Part shown: one piece after another, positions 43,791 through 55,225 of the stretch
Layout of the letters: each line of letters opens with the position of its first letter
Numbering within the stretch: position 1 is the stretch's first letter
From: Symbiodinium natans
Lineage: Eukaryota; Sar; Dinophyceae; Suessiales; Symbiodiniaceae
Length of the DNA stretch: 64,000 bases
Assembly: GCA_905221605.1 (NCBI GenBank)
Contig: CAJNDS010002500.1
Location: 81,001 to 145,000, forward strand
Direction: 5' to 3'
Notes under the pieces: generated by a model
The model's database searches: none
Told to the model about the DNA's origin: nothing
Seen by the model: the letters and a program-made list of their open reading frames with translations, nothing else
Made by a program: the position numbers and the translations under genes

Positions 43791-46115
43791 GCCCCTCTCC
43801 CCTTTTGGGCTAAGCGCCATCCGCGGCTTTTCCGTCCAAGAGCAGAGAGCACAAAGACGTCAGGTTTGGAGGCGCACCCCTATCAGCTCTCAGGCCAGCA
43901 ACACAGGCTCGCAAAGTGCATAGACAAGCAGAGAGTAACCAAGTGATGCAAGCAAAGCTCGTGAAGCCGGATCATATTTGGGGGAAGAGAGGTTGCATCC
44001 AAAAACAACAAGGCTTCGCTTGCAAAGAGGCGGCGCTTGCGACCGCGCCTCACTGTGCGAGTCAGCCCCAGTCCGAAGCGCGAGGACGTTCCCACCACCG
44101 GCACCTGTTGATATCATTCCAGATACCATTTGAATTTTCTTGAATATCTGTCAGTGCAAGTGCAAAATCATACCACGTAGCCCCTTACAAGGCTCACTCA
44201 AGCCTTCTGGTGCAAACCTTCAAAGAACGTGCACATGGGGCGCCTCCTCTCCGTACCGTGCCCGCAGTCTGTAAAAGAGACTGTCGAGGTGAAACCTGAA
44301 TCCGCGCTCGAGGTCTCAAGCCCCCGAAGAACTGCGTTGGCCGAGACGATACCCTACGGAGCTCAGACTCGACTTTAATCCAGCTACTCTCATGGCTTAA
44401 ACTCCCTTTTCGCTGAGTTCGACGCAGGGGATCACGGTGCAGCAGGTCGCACTTCCTTTGAGACGGGGAACGTCGAGGCGTGCCAAGGCAGAGTATTAGC
44501 CAAGGTTGGGAGCGACTTTTCCACCAACACGCCTGCGGCTCACGGTCCCACAATTCGTCTGCTCTCTTTCCTTTCGCCGAGCCACGTCCCGATGACCATC
44601 CAGGGCTTCTCCTTGTTCAAGGGGTCAAAGCGGATGGCCTCCTGAGAGGCATAGCGAAGGATATCGACGGGTACGATTTCCAAAGCTAGGCTCGGCTACT
44701 CTGCGGTCGCGCCTCGCGAAGCATCTCCACCTCGGCAAGGACGTCGTGCTCTGAGGACTCTCCTAGCCACGGCATCAGGTTCTGCGTGATCTGGATCCAA
44801 ATTGCAGAGTGCGGAGGGCATATACTTAGAGCTGATGTGGTGGTCACCCATGCTGCTACACTCCAAACGACATGTCAGAAGCACGGCTGCTGAATCACCA
44901 AGCAGGTTTTGCTGCAGAGGACAAGATCGTCCTCGAGCAACGTTAACCACGAATGCCAAGGCCCTTGAGCGGTAGGTGTGCCTGCCGGCTGGCGATGGCT
45001 CTCATTGCTGGACCCTTCCTTTTTCGCGCCTTTTTCACCAACCAATTGCAACTCAGCTCAGAAAGGTTGCGCCGTGCAGGTTCCTTGACATCAAGAGCCC
45101 TCGTCAACAACAGGGGGTAATTCTAGACTCGGGCAGGCGCTCAAAAGAAATTGCACCTGAACCTGAACCTGTCGATACACTCCCCAAAAGCATATGCTCT
45201 GCCCATGACAACCAGTATGTGGCTGAAGCTGAACCTCTCTCAACGGACAGTTGACTCGAGAAGCGACGCTCCACACAAAGTGCACGCTGAAACAGCCATG
45301 GATCTCTTCACATTGAACTCGGAAGGTCCTTCCTCCCCCCGTTACGAGCTGACATGTGGGAATGAATTTCAGAACCACTCTCGCCCTGGAGGCCCATCAG
45401 TTCACCCGAATGCCTGAGAATACGCCGACCCATCAGCTTGTCCTCCCGGGGCTGATGGGATGCCACAGTCATCGAAGAAAGTTAGGGGACCATGAGGTAG
45501 ACAATGGAAGATGGAGTTGCAGTAAGTCTGCATGAACCTGTTGGTAGAGTTGGCGCAGCAGGACATGCTTGCCCCGCCGTTCCGATTTCGAATTGATGTG
45601 ACCAATAAACTATAAACATATTGGTTTGGCAGGCGCAACAACTTGAGGATCAACAATGGCTTTGTGACAGCAGCACGTATGTGCGTATGTGCGAGCTCGA
45701 CAGCTGTGCGGGTCAGGTCGCTGGTATGATGGCAGGCTGATTGGTACCCGTGGTAAACTGGTGCATGGGTGTACCGGTACAGCTGACCCCACTTGCTAAT
45801 GATGATGAACGTTTTCGGGTTTCGTCGTTTCGTGACTCTACAAAATCTTAAAGCCGAGTTGCGGGCGTTTCATGTGACTTGCAATGTTGTGGGATGTGCT
45901 GAGGACGTGGGCCTACTATGAATCGGACCAGATCACCGAGAAGGGGCACTGCGCACACAAACAAGGTTGTCTCATCTACCAAGGCACTTCAGCTTTTGAA
46001 AGCCCAGCTCTCACTCTCTTTGTCCTCGTGTGCTCCTTCCGAGAGGCCTGCCCGAGCAATCCCACGAAAGTGTGCCATTGGTGGGATTTCTTTGCTCGAT
46101 CATGTTTTGTATCAA
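43791..46115. other. No gene recognised
   Basis: Many short frames on both strands without recognised motifs. The minus-strand stretch near 44750-44930 (LLGDSAAVLLTCRLECSSMG) is the most protein-like. It could hold introns and unrecognised exons of a minus-strand gene. Confidence 0.3.
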
Positions 46116-46236
46116 CCCAGACCCCTGGGAGGATCCAAAAAAGTTAGGGCCCCGAAATAGTACCCTCTATTACTATTGGGTCATTCTTAGGAACCCTGAA
46201 GAGGATCTATTTTTTGGATCCTCCCAGGGGTCTGGG
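46116..46236. mobile_element. MITE-like hairpin, 121 bases
   Basis: Terminal inverted repeats of 27 bases are perfect: CCCAGACCCCTGGGAGGATC then CAAAAAA, and the reverse complement at the right end. The interior holds GGGCCCCGAAATAGTACCC and no coding frame. Perfect arms suggest recent origin. No clear target-site duplication was seen. Confidence 0.65.
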
Positions 46237-47198
46237 AAGCAGAGCAATATAACAATACAACGATGCAACTATCAGAACTACATGTTTGTACAGACTCTAC
46301 AAGCTCCTTCGCGCATGAAAGACCTGTGGCATGGTAAGCAGATGGGCTCAGCCCGATAGACTCTCAACCCTAATGTCCCAAAACGCCCTAGAATCCCAAA
46401 AGCCCTCGCTTACTGCCTAACAGCCCCCCCTTTCCCCCCCCCCTTAAAAGCCCAAGAATGCCGCCTGGCAGATCGCAAAGGCGGATCTCCACGCGGTCCC
46501 GGAACTGGATCACCCCCACGTGAGGCCTGGAGTCGCGGCATGGGCTGGTGGACACATCTACTAGGAATTAGGATTTACAAGGTTTATTCATGTTCATTCA
46601 GGGTTTTGAGGGCACTTGGGGCTCAATGACATTAGGGCAAAAACGTCTCTGGTTCACTGAGCATTTGTGGCATGCGTGCCGTACAGTCTTGCAAGATCCG
46701 ACCCCTCCCACTCCAGTTGTGCCTGGTGGTGCTGAACTCCTCGGGCCCAATTCGCGTGTGCGCCCGGCTGAGGGCTGCCTTCAGCGCAGGGTTTCCAGAG
46801 GACTCATAGATGCCTAGATGGCTCTATGGTGGGCCGCCCGTTCGGCGTTGCCATTGAGTTCCGCGCAGGGACACTGCAAGGACTGTGTTGCAGAGCCGCA
46901 TGTCTCGACCCGGCATCGAAATGCGAAAGATTGAGCCAAACTTGATCCACAGAGTGATAGAGCTCCCCTGCTCCCCAATCAAGTCAAGTAGCAAGAAGCG
47001 AGGTCTTTCCTGCATTAGGCACGCCGACCTGAGTACCGGAATGAAACACTTAAGCTTGAGCTTGAGTTTTGGTGGGAGGCATGTCCATGAGGCAGCTGGG
47101 AAAACAGCTTTCATGAGCCGATACAACACAGAATTGAAGATCTTCTCTAGGGCGTGAGGGAGTAGAGTGGGACTGGATCAAACAGACTATCCCCCTTT
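46237..47198. other. No gene recognised
   Basis: Downstream flank of the NYN gene (minus sense). Overlapping frames occur on both strands at 46824-47157 with no recognised motif. A C run lies at 46425-46443. Confidence 0.35.
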
Positions 47199-48740
47199 TC
47201 AGCCTTTCTCCACCTGATCAAACACAACTGCGCCTGTCCGGGAGGGATCTGAGTTCACCTCACGTAAGCTCTGCATGATCCAGAAGGCATAGCCATTGTA
47301 AGACTCCATGTGCAGCTGAATAGTCTCAGAATACCTCTGCATAGCCTGGAATACTTCATCCGGCTCTGCCTCCCTGTTCTCCAGAAACCCATACTTGCAG
47401 AGCAGCTGTCGGAGGAATCTATCGCTGGGCAAGACTTGCCATATCCCAGGGGACATCGTGGACGTAAAGGCCTTCTGCAGCTTTCTTGCAACGCGAGCTA
47501 CAGAATCCGATGCTTCAGGAAGAAGGCCCAGCTTCCTTAAGGTCCCCTTGTTGTGGTTCGTGTTCACAAAAACCAACATGGCCTCTGAAAGGCTTCCATT
47601 CAACCCGTCATCTAAGTACCCAAGCCTCCGCAAGACCCTCGCAACCAAATCGTCTGAATCGTGTAAGAGAAACGGTCCCCCGCCTTGGTAGATTTGTCGG
47701 TCTCTCAAGCTGCCGTACACACGAATTGCAGTGGCTTTCGATCGCCCTTTTCTCGAAGCACAGGGGAGGACGTACGCCAACTTCTCGCGACACTGCTGCC
47801 ACGTCGGCCTCACCTTGCTCTCATGGATCAGCTCATGCAACGTCTTGATGGCACAGGGTGCTGGGAAGACCTCGATCGGCCCCAGTCTGTGGCTATACCA
47901 AAACTTGGCTGCAGCGTGGCCAAGGAATGGTCGTGCCAGGTCACCTCTGTCCTGCTGGCAGTACCCCAAATCTTGCAGAAAGGGCTTGATGGCCTCTGCC
48001 TCTTCTTCGTAGTCCCGGAATGTGCACGGGCTTCCTATCGTCACGCTTCCGCTTCCATCCTCATGCAGAATAGCGCGGACCTTCGGGCAGCAGGCCTCTC
48101 GCTGTGGCGACAACGGCAACACCTGGACCCCAAGCTTTTTGTAGGTTTCAATGGCATTCACATGCCTGTGTGGGATCAGAACATAGGTCTCAACGCGCCC
48201 TTTGATCTCCTCAACAACCTCCACAAAGTCCCTGTCGGACGTGAGCAACGCAGCATTGGCAGCACAAGCGGCTAGATGCCTCAGGTCTGCCATGATCTGT
48301 TCGTCATTGGCTTCCCGGGTGTTCCGTGGGATGGGACAGAATGAGATGGATGGCTCTTGGAAAAGCCGCCTCCACTTCGAGTTCTCCTCTCTTCTGGGCT
48401 CAGCGTAGATCCTGGTCCGCACGCTCAGGCCTTGCTTTTGTAGGCTCCGGATGGCATGTGACACCTCCGCGGTGCTGTGGGAATCCCCGTCGACCAAAAG
48501 CTCTACGTGCCTCGCCTTGCTTTGGCAGGATATCTGAGAGAAGCCTCTGCAAGACTTCCGGGACCTCTTACCGGCAGCCCACCTTCCCTTAGCCAACTGG
48601 TGACAGTGAACCAGACCGAGGCAAAGCTGCTGCGGCGATAGGTTCCGTGGTGCTGACCATCTCCCGGGGTTAGCGCCATGAGGCGCGGTTGAACTGCGCC
48701 ACCAGCCAGAAAGCAATGCGGGACCAGCAGCAACCCGCAT
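47199..48740 (-). CDS. NYN-domain (PIN-like) putative ribonuclease, single exon
   Basis: A 513-residue uninterrupted frame. Residues about 78-210 match the NYN fold of the PIN-like nuclease superfamily: HVELLVDGD (acidic D84, D86), REANDEQI (D146 after N145), and ALLTSDRDF (D169, D171), followed by a beta strand (ETYVLIPHR). These are the conserved acidic positions that bind metal in the family, so cleavage of RNA is likely, by analogy with LabA and MARF1-type proteins. Residues 1-75 are rich in Arg/Ser/Trp and poor in acidic residues, compatible with an organelle-targeting presequence. Residues about 215-513 have two similar-looking segments (KPFLQDLGYCQ, ARVLRRLGYLDDG, RKLGLLPE, LLCKYGFLENRE), perhaps a helical repeat of unknown role. 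The ATG chosen is the first in the frame. Lack of introns contrasts with the neighbouring kinase and suggests an mRNA-derived copy. Confidence 0.85.
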   Translation of the reverse strand: MRVAAGPALLSGWWRSSTAPHGANPGRWSAPRNLSPQQLCLGLVHCHQLAKGRWAAGKRSRKSCRGFSQISCQSKARHVELLVDGDSHSTAEVSHAIRSLQKQGLSVRTRIYAEPRREENSKWRRLFQEPSISFCPIPRNTREANDEQIMADLRHLAACAANAALLTSDRDFVEVVEEIKGRVETYVLIPHRHVNAIETYKKLGVQVLPLSPQREACCPKVRAILHEDGSGSVTIGSPCTFRDYEEEAEAIKPFLQDLGYCQQDRGDLARPFLGHAAAKFWYSHRLGPIEVFPAPCAIKTLHELIHESKVRPTWQQCREKLAYVLPCASRKGRSKATAIRVYGSLRDRQIYQGGGPFLLHDSDDLVARVLRRLGYLDDGLNGSLSEAMLVFVNTNHNKGTLRKLGLLPEASDSVARVARKLQKAFTSTMSPGIWQVLPSDRFLRQLLCKYGFLENREAEPDEVFQAMQRYSETIQLHMESYNGYAFWIMQSLREVNSDPSRTGAVVFDQVEKG

Positions 48741-49965
48741 CTCACGACCCCGTCAGGACTTCTGACCGGCATGGGCTGTTCCGTGTTGTTTGCTCTGTTC
48801 GTGAAAGACAAGGCACTGAAGCAAGGCGAACTTAAGTTTCTACAAGCCTCAAGACTTCCCGCAGTTCTATTCCTCTTCGAGCAATCAACCTAGGACGGCA
48901 CGAACGCGTGAGCTGAGCCTGTCAAAAACAGTTACTGAAAAACACTTGAAAAAGAGGAAGCTTGAACTGAGGGGGCCTGCCCGAACTGCCCGCGCCCCAA
49001 GTCTTTCAAGCCCACAACGGCCAAGGGACCCTGCGCAGTGAAGAGGAGCTTGAAGAGAACACACATTGATAAACAAAAGAAACCACGATCTTGTTCGCCA
49101 AAAAACCAAAAAAAATGGCACTGTCCCCTTGAGCCCTTTGCCAAGGTTGCATCGTTCATGAGGCGCAGCTCGAGCTCGAGACGGGCCCTGGTCTCCAGAG
49201 TTTTGAGGGCTGCAAAGAGTGGTTGCCAGAAGGCTGTCCCCAGATATGACAATATATGACAACATGTAGGAAGCCACAAGGAGAGTGGGCCAAGAGCACC
49301 CTAGTACAAATAGCATTCCGGGTCGCCGAAGAAAATCGGCAGTGCTATCATACCGGCCTTTGGCCGTGGGTCGGGCGTCGGCTGTCGCCCTTCTTGAACG
49401 ACTTGGGCCCAACGCCACCTGGCTACAGGCTTCTCACTAGCTCGTAGTGCAGATGCCTGAAAGGCAAGGCCACACACACACACACATAAAAGCCGCGAAC
49501 GCCGCCTATACCTCCTTTGGCCACAACGTATGTATCTTCGTGGCGCAGGAACCTGGGACGCAGGGCTTGTAATGCGGGGCGCGTTTGGGGGTCGTGTTTG
49601 AGGCGGTATCACGCGTTTGTGATTGGCGCTTTTGGGGACGTACGCTTCGGCCGGTATAGCGCGCAGCAGCATCTATCTCTTGCCAAAACTCCCCAGCGAA
49701 CGCCAGGGAGACCCTCAACGGCATCTTGCAACTCTTTCTAGCAAGGCCAGCAATGCAACCAGAAAACCCCGTAAGGAACACCCACGGGGCTGGCTTCAAG
49801 GCGCAGCGTGGGCTTCCTGTTCATATGCTGTCAAGGTGCTGGTATCTGAACTGCGGAAGGAAAATCCGGCGGCCTGTCGAGCAGATCCGATTCCGAAGCT
49901 CCGAATGAACCTTCGAACCCAGGGGCCTTCTGGCGTGCGCTCGCCAGTGAAGACACGCTCCTGGG
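48741..49965. other. No gene recognised
   Basis: Upstream of the NYN gene. The minus-strand flank shows no recognisable spliced-leader relic. An (AC)n tract lies at about 49473-49488. Frames at 48885-49418 (minus) and 49301-49799 have no known motif. Confidence 0.35.
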
Positions 49966-50675
49966 TTCATGATAAGGGTGCGACAAGCTCCATATTATGC
50001 ATATTATGGACTGCCATGGACTCTTCTTCGATGCTACAAGCAGAAGAGCATCCTATGCGCAGCCAGGACTCACGAACGATGGTGCCGAGCGGCACCTGGG
50101 CTTCAACAGCGGGCGGTTCCGGGCCTTCAGGGTCCCCGATAGTATGCCCTAAAGGGAGGGTGAACTCAAACCCCGGCCTGGAGCACGTAGTCTTTGCCCT
50201 GCAACCCGCGGGACGTGTCGTGTCCTGTGCTGGCGATGGTTTGGGCATTGGGGTTTTTTTGGGGGTCAGCGACCCAGTGAGCAGCGCCCATCTCCACAAC
50301 AAAGAACCAGCAGCGACAGTTCTGCACAACACACGGGCACCGGGGGGAGGGGGGGGGAAGAAGCTCCAATGCTACCATGCAGCCATCTCCGCCAGCTTCT
50401 GCCTTGACCTCTTCCGGCACATCCTCAGCAGGCTTCCCAGGGTTCGGGTGCCTGTCGTGGTCGAAAAGGGGGGATTGCACAAGTATATTACAGGGCACTT
50501 CCATGAAGGCAGGTTTTGCTGGGTCATGGGTTGTTTTTGTCTTGGAATACATGTGGGTAGAAGAGCTGGATACTTCTGGGTTAACTGAGCTTGACAGAAC
50601 CCCCACATGCGAAGACCCTGCCGATGAGCTGCGGCCACATGCTGAGCTGCAGCTGAGCCTCCAGAAAGCTTTCAA
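49966..50675 (-). pseudogene. Candidate coding region with an apparent frameshift
   Basis: Two minus-strand frames read as one protein: 50675 to about 50170 (including KPAEDVPEEVKAEAGGDGCM and GKDYVLQAG) and then, in another frame, about 50170-49967 (FEFTLPLGHTIGDPEGPEPP and TIVRESWLRIGCSSACSIEE). The switch occurs in a GGGG run at about 50170, so one extra G would explain it. Alternatives are a sequencing indel or a small exon boundary. Family not recognised. The longer plus-strand frame over the same bases looks less protein-like. Confidence 0.35.
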
Positions 50676-51488
50676 TCTGGGTCGTTGCCTGTCACAGAAC
50701 GATTTAGGGCTTTGGGTTTAGGGTTTTGGGTTGCGGGTTTAAGGTTTAGGGTTTAGGGTTTGCGGTTTAGGGTTTAAGGTGAGGGACCGGGATGGAACCT
50801 GCACGGCAAGTTCGCTTAAGACGCCTTGCGTTCCTGGTGTCCAGCAGACAGAAGGACACTGAGAGATCTCACAAAATGGCCCGGAAACACAACATCTGAA
50901 GCACAGGGAGGGACACGAGCAAAGCATTTCATGGGGGGTTCAGGGGGGGGGGGGGTTGTTCCAAAATATCCCTACCCCGACGTGTAGGTGTAGGGACCCC
51001 TTAAGCATGTCGTTCGCCTTCCCCGCCGGCCTTCAGAATCACGTCCCCTCCATGACCTCCGTAACCAGGTCCGCTGGGGATGTGCGGCTTTCGATTTGCC
51101 TGGCGACACGCTACACTTGGCCACTCTCTCCCTCTCTCTTTCTTTTCTCTTCTGCTACCTCTCTCTCTCTAGCGAAGGTGCCACCAACCCACCACTATTT
51201 GGATCTGTTTGGAGTCCTTCCCACTCTGCGTTCCATAATCGCTGTGAGCTCACAACTTGGCCACTGAGATGTAGGGGAGAGCATTTCTGTCCAATCTCTA
51301 GGGGTCGTTAAATTTTCAGCCAGGACGCATTCGGTGCTGGGCTTCCGCCGTTGCCAGCCTTCGCCGAAAGCCAGATCCTGGATTTTCGGGGGGGGGGGGG
51401 GGGGGGAAGTCAGGGTCCTGAGCCATCACTTTACTATTATTGTGAATATGTTTATTACTACTATTATTATTCTTATTAGTATTATTAG

Positions 51489-51520
<32 letters not shown>

Positions 51521-53769
51521 TTTTGGGGCGGGGTGCTGGCCATGCTCTTGGCACCCCTTCCGCGGCTCGGTCCTATCCACGAAGGGCCTCTGAAGCCGCG
51601 GGAACGACTCCACATCCTCGAGGCAGCGAGATTCAACATGACGAGATTCAAGATGACTGTAAGCCGACTGATAGCTAGTTTCTCTTGCCCTCTGCAGCCC
51701 TCTGCATTCTTCCTCATTCCCACCCAATCCCCGATCCGAACGAATTCTTCCCGTTTACCACCCATTCAAGCGGCGAGGTGCTTTCACTACTGGTGGCCAG
51801 TCCCCGAATTCTGCTACAAACCCGCCTCTGTTCCGAGAACCTCCACCACCTGCCCGGGCAAGGGGTCGGCGGAGCCTCAGATTCGGCTAAGGCCTCCAGA
51901 AGGAAAAGCTCTCTCGCTGTTCAATGGGACTCATGGGGCGATGGCTGCGTTCTCAGATGCTCCCCGGCTCTACAGCAAACCAGCTCAGGTCCCCAGTGCG
52001 ACCTTAGAACCTTTTCAGAGTCTAGGACTTGGCAACCATCACGACATGAGGCCACCTCCCAAGATTGAATCGAAGTCACGAGCCCTCGCAATGGCGCATG
52101 AAATCAGTCCAGTGGCTAATGCCCTTGTTTCGGGCACGCTGGGGTCTCCTGGCGGCATCAGGGGACTGTCAGCTGAGCCTTGCTCCAAAGCCCACGCTGT
52201 TAGGCCGACATGCCGACATTAAGATCTCACGCCGTTTTCATGCAGAATCTCTACCTTTCTTGGCGGCACCGCACCAATCGAGTTCTGGTGCGCACCATAC
52301 TTCGTCCTTGCGACGTGGCCTAGTAGTTCTTGCGCATCTTCAGCAACGTGAGCAGCCAACGTAGCGTCGGGTTCAATCACTGTAGTTCATTCGCGAGTCA
52401 ATCCCCTCTGCCACAGGCTTGAGGTCAGTCATTTGCCATATTTCTGCATTCCAGGAAGAAACGCCCAACCCCCTTCCTGAAATACGCAGAAAGTCCAATG
52501 GGCCTTGCTGTTTTTGCCCTAAATCTGAAACAGCATCACGTCAGCCCTTTCGGCTTCTACCGACATTCTGTACATCGACTGTGAGTTGGTCGTTGTACAC
52601 CCTGATCACCTTGTTCGCTTCCTCACGTCACTCTTCCTGGTCCTTTCCGTTTCTTGTTCCCGATTGGTCTCTTCCACGTTGGGCCGGCCGCGCCCGTAGA
52701 TCGTACGGTGCCCAGTCGACACTTATGGGACTCGGGCGAAACTGCTGCCGCGCTCCGTTCAGCTTGCGCCCGGGTCGCAAACCCCCGCCAGGCAGGTTTT
52801 TGTGTTCTTGGGCGTTGGCCGACAAACTCATGCAAAAGCAAGAACCTCTGCTGCTGCCCGGCGGCGTCTCATCATCCTCGGACGTGAGCGCCACGTCCGC
52901 GAGGTGCCGCCTAGCGAGCCTTGAGGAGATCGCGGGGAGACACAGCAGCAGCCGCATTCTACGATCGTCCCTTTGCCCCACAATCTGGGCCCCCCCACTG
53001 AATCCTGCACTGGCTCTGAGGCAGCAGGATGGATCGACGGCAACCGTGCCCTTGGTGATAGAGGTGAGAGAGGTTCTGGAACCGGACTTCACTACCATCC
53101 AAAAGTTCCAGACCCACTGTGCCTTGAAGCTTCAAGCGCTAGACTTCAGTCACTTCAGGCTATAGGACATCTTGGGAGCGCGCGCAAGCACAAAGCTGTG
53201 CCAAAAGCCCGTGACATCACTCCCGGCGCATGGAGCACGGACACCTACATCCTCTCGGATTATTCGGCTTCACTAGTGCGTTTCAAGTGTCTGCACGAAG
53301 GTCGGGACTCGGGAAGACTCGGAATCAGGTGTAGGACGTCTGTCTCTCGACGTGTACGGGTGGCTCTGTGGCTTTAATGACATGGCTTTGGGCTTATGGC
53401 AGGCACATGGAACAGAGTTCATGCAGAGGAAACCTGGAATCAACCCTCCAAAGCGTAGAGGGAACCTGCCCCTGAATGTCTACCCTAGCAATGTCATGTG
53501 CGATCTGTGTTTAAATTCGAGAGACTCGACGGACTACGTGGGCTAACCCTCCAATGCTGGGCACTAAAGGGTGGCATTCTACCATACATTTGCCCTGAGC
53601 ACACAGCCATCATTTTCCCACCACAAGGCATGCAATGTGTAGGTGGCAAGGGTGACACAACTACTGCAGACGGACGCTGCGGATGCTGCGGATGCTTCCA
53701 ACAGCCCTGTTTCAGCTGTCGAGAGAGACATGTGACACGGGCAACGAGAGACAGAGCGAGACTCGCATG
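50676..53769. other. No gene recognised; several repeats
   Basis: Contents: diverged TTTAGGG units at 50703-50785, G runs at 50943-50955 and 51388-51406, and an (ATT)n tract at 51432-51523. Plus-strand frames of about 230-250 codons at 51533-52222 and 52419-53165 have no recognised motif and are opposed by long minus frames, as expected in GC-rich non-coding DNA. The plus frame near 53352-53640 (EFMQRKPGINPPKRRGNLPL, ILPYICPEHTAIIFPPQG) is slightly more protein-like. Confidence 0.3.
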
Positions 53770-53864
53770 TAGGGTGTAGGGTTTAGGGTTTAGGGTTTAG
53801 GGTTTAGGGTTTAGGGTTTAGGGTTTAGGGTTTAGGGTTTAGGGTTTAGGGTTTAGGGTTTAGG
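53770..53864 (+). repeat. Interstitial telomere-like array (TTTAGGG)n
   Basis: About thirteen near-perfect units. Confidence 0.95.
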
Positions 53865-54395
53865 ATGTCGCGCGGCACTCACTTCGGGCTCAGCACCTCC
53901 CAGCGAATACAGATTGGCATCCTTCATGTTGGCATCGAGCCATTGGCTGCTAAGGAGCCTGCTTCTTGAAGTATGGAAACCGGAAGGGATGGAAACAAAA
54001 CTTGGGGTGGTTGGCATCTCTGCTTGGGACGGTTTTCCGGCGACTTCGAATCTTCGAAGCGTGGATTAAGTTGGGGTGTTCCGGAACACTGCGGTTCGAT
54101 TTTGCGCTGCGCTCTCGCAGTTTACATGTCTGCGCAGTTCGGGCTGGGTCGTCGAGACTGCTCTCTAGGGTACTCACTCCGGATGCGCAGGGTTTCTCAG
54201 CCTGCCACGGTGTTTCCCAAGCGTCCTACGCGCCTCGTCATGACGCTTGATGAAAGTGTCCGCTGTTGCCTGCCCAGATGAAAACATGCTCGCAACACGC
54301 ATGGTTGGTGGGTACTGGATCGGGGCTGACACAGGAAATAACCAAAAGATGTGCCAACTCCATACAATACAAGGCCCCCTCATGATAAGAGGTAC
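53865..54395. other. No gene recognised
   Basis: Frames on both strands without recognised motifs between two telomere-like arrays. Confidence 0.35.
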
Positions 54396-54722
54396 TCTGA
54401 ACCCTGAACCCTGAACCCTGAACCCTGAACCCTAAACCCTAAACCCTAAACCCTAAATGGCAAACTTCCCCTACAAAAAGGGAAAGTGGGGGTCTGCCGG
54501 CCTCCGCAGCCTTGGTGGCCTCCTCATGATGGGCATCGACCGACAGGTCCTGCACATATACGACGTCGGGCGTTGGGGCTTAGGGGTGCAAATACACAGA
54601 TGTATGTGCATATATATATATGCACATATATAGCGGGGCCTTTATGAGGGTTTGTTGGAGCCTAAAACCCTAAACACACACACACACACACACACACCCG
54701 CGCGCACACACACACACACACA
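54396..54722. repeat. CCCTGAA/CCCTAAA array, TA palindrome and (AC)n
   Basis: (CCCTGAA)n then (CCCTAAA)n at 54396-54458; a palindrome TGTGCATATATATATATGCACA at about 54605-54627; (AC)n with CGCG interruption at 54674-54722. Confidence 0.9.
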
Positions 54723-55033
54723 ACACCCTGCTCTTTTAAGTCTTGAGGGTTCTGCATTCCCGAATCCTGCGGCAGCTGCGACAGCGTCTGGTCCAAGAAG
54801 GCGCCTCAGCTTTGTGAAAGCTCCTCCCCCCCCCGCCCCCCGTTTTTGGCCTCAGTTAAGCCCTAAAGCCTACAAACCCTACAAACCAACTAAACCCTAT
54901 AAGCCCTCGAAACCTAAAAAGGCCCTATAAACTCCATAAACCCTTAACAACGCCCGATAAACAAACCTATGAACCCTCAAAATACCCGTAACACATCCCA
55001 CAAACCCCTTTGTTGTTGCTTGTTTTCGCAAGT
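54723..55033. other. No gene; diverged CCCTATAAA-like repeats
   Basis: Imperfect AAACCCTA(C/T)AAA words lie at 54857-54970, probably decayed telomere-type sequence. A C run is at about 54825-54841. Confidence 0.5.
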
Positions 55034-55130
55034 TTCTTGGGATGTTATACTAACAGTCCTTAATAGGGATTATAGTACCCCCATTAGGACCAATTAAGGA
55101 CTGTTAGTATAAGGAGGAACATCCCAAGAA
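55034..55130. mobile_element. MITE-like hairpin, about 97 bases
   Basis: Left arm TTCTTGGGATGTTATACTAA then CAGTCCTTAAT; right arm is its reverse complement with a 7-base insertion (GGAGGAA). The loop contains ATTATAGTACCCCCATTAGG. Non-coding. Confidence 0.6.
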
Positions 55131-55225
55131 GAGTAGGGTTTAGAGTTTAGGGTTTAGGGTTTAGGGCTTAGGGCTTAGGGCTTAGGGCTTAGGGCTTAGG
55201 GCTGAGGGCTTAGGGTTTAGGGGTT
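55131..55225 (+). repeat. Telomere-like array with GCTTAGG variants
   Basis: TTTAGGG units change to a run of GCTTAGG units from about 55165, so one variant has been locally amplified. Confidence 0.85.

Noticed and set aside
49623..50588. Plus-strand frame of 321 codons
   Set aside because: It has low-quality composition and no domain. The minus-strand frames over the same bases are more protein-like, so this is probably a shadow.
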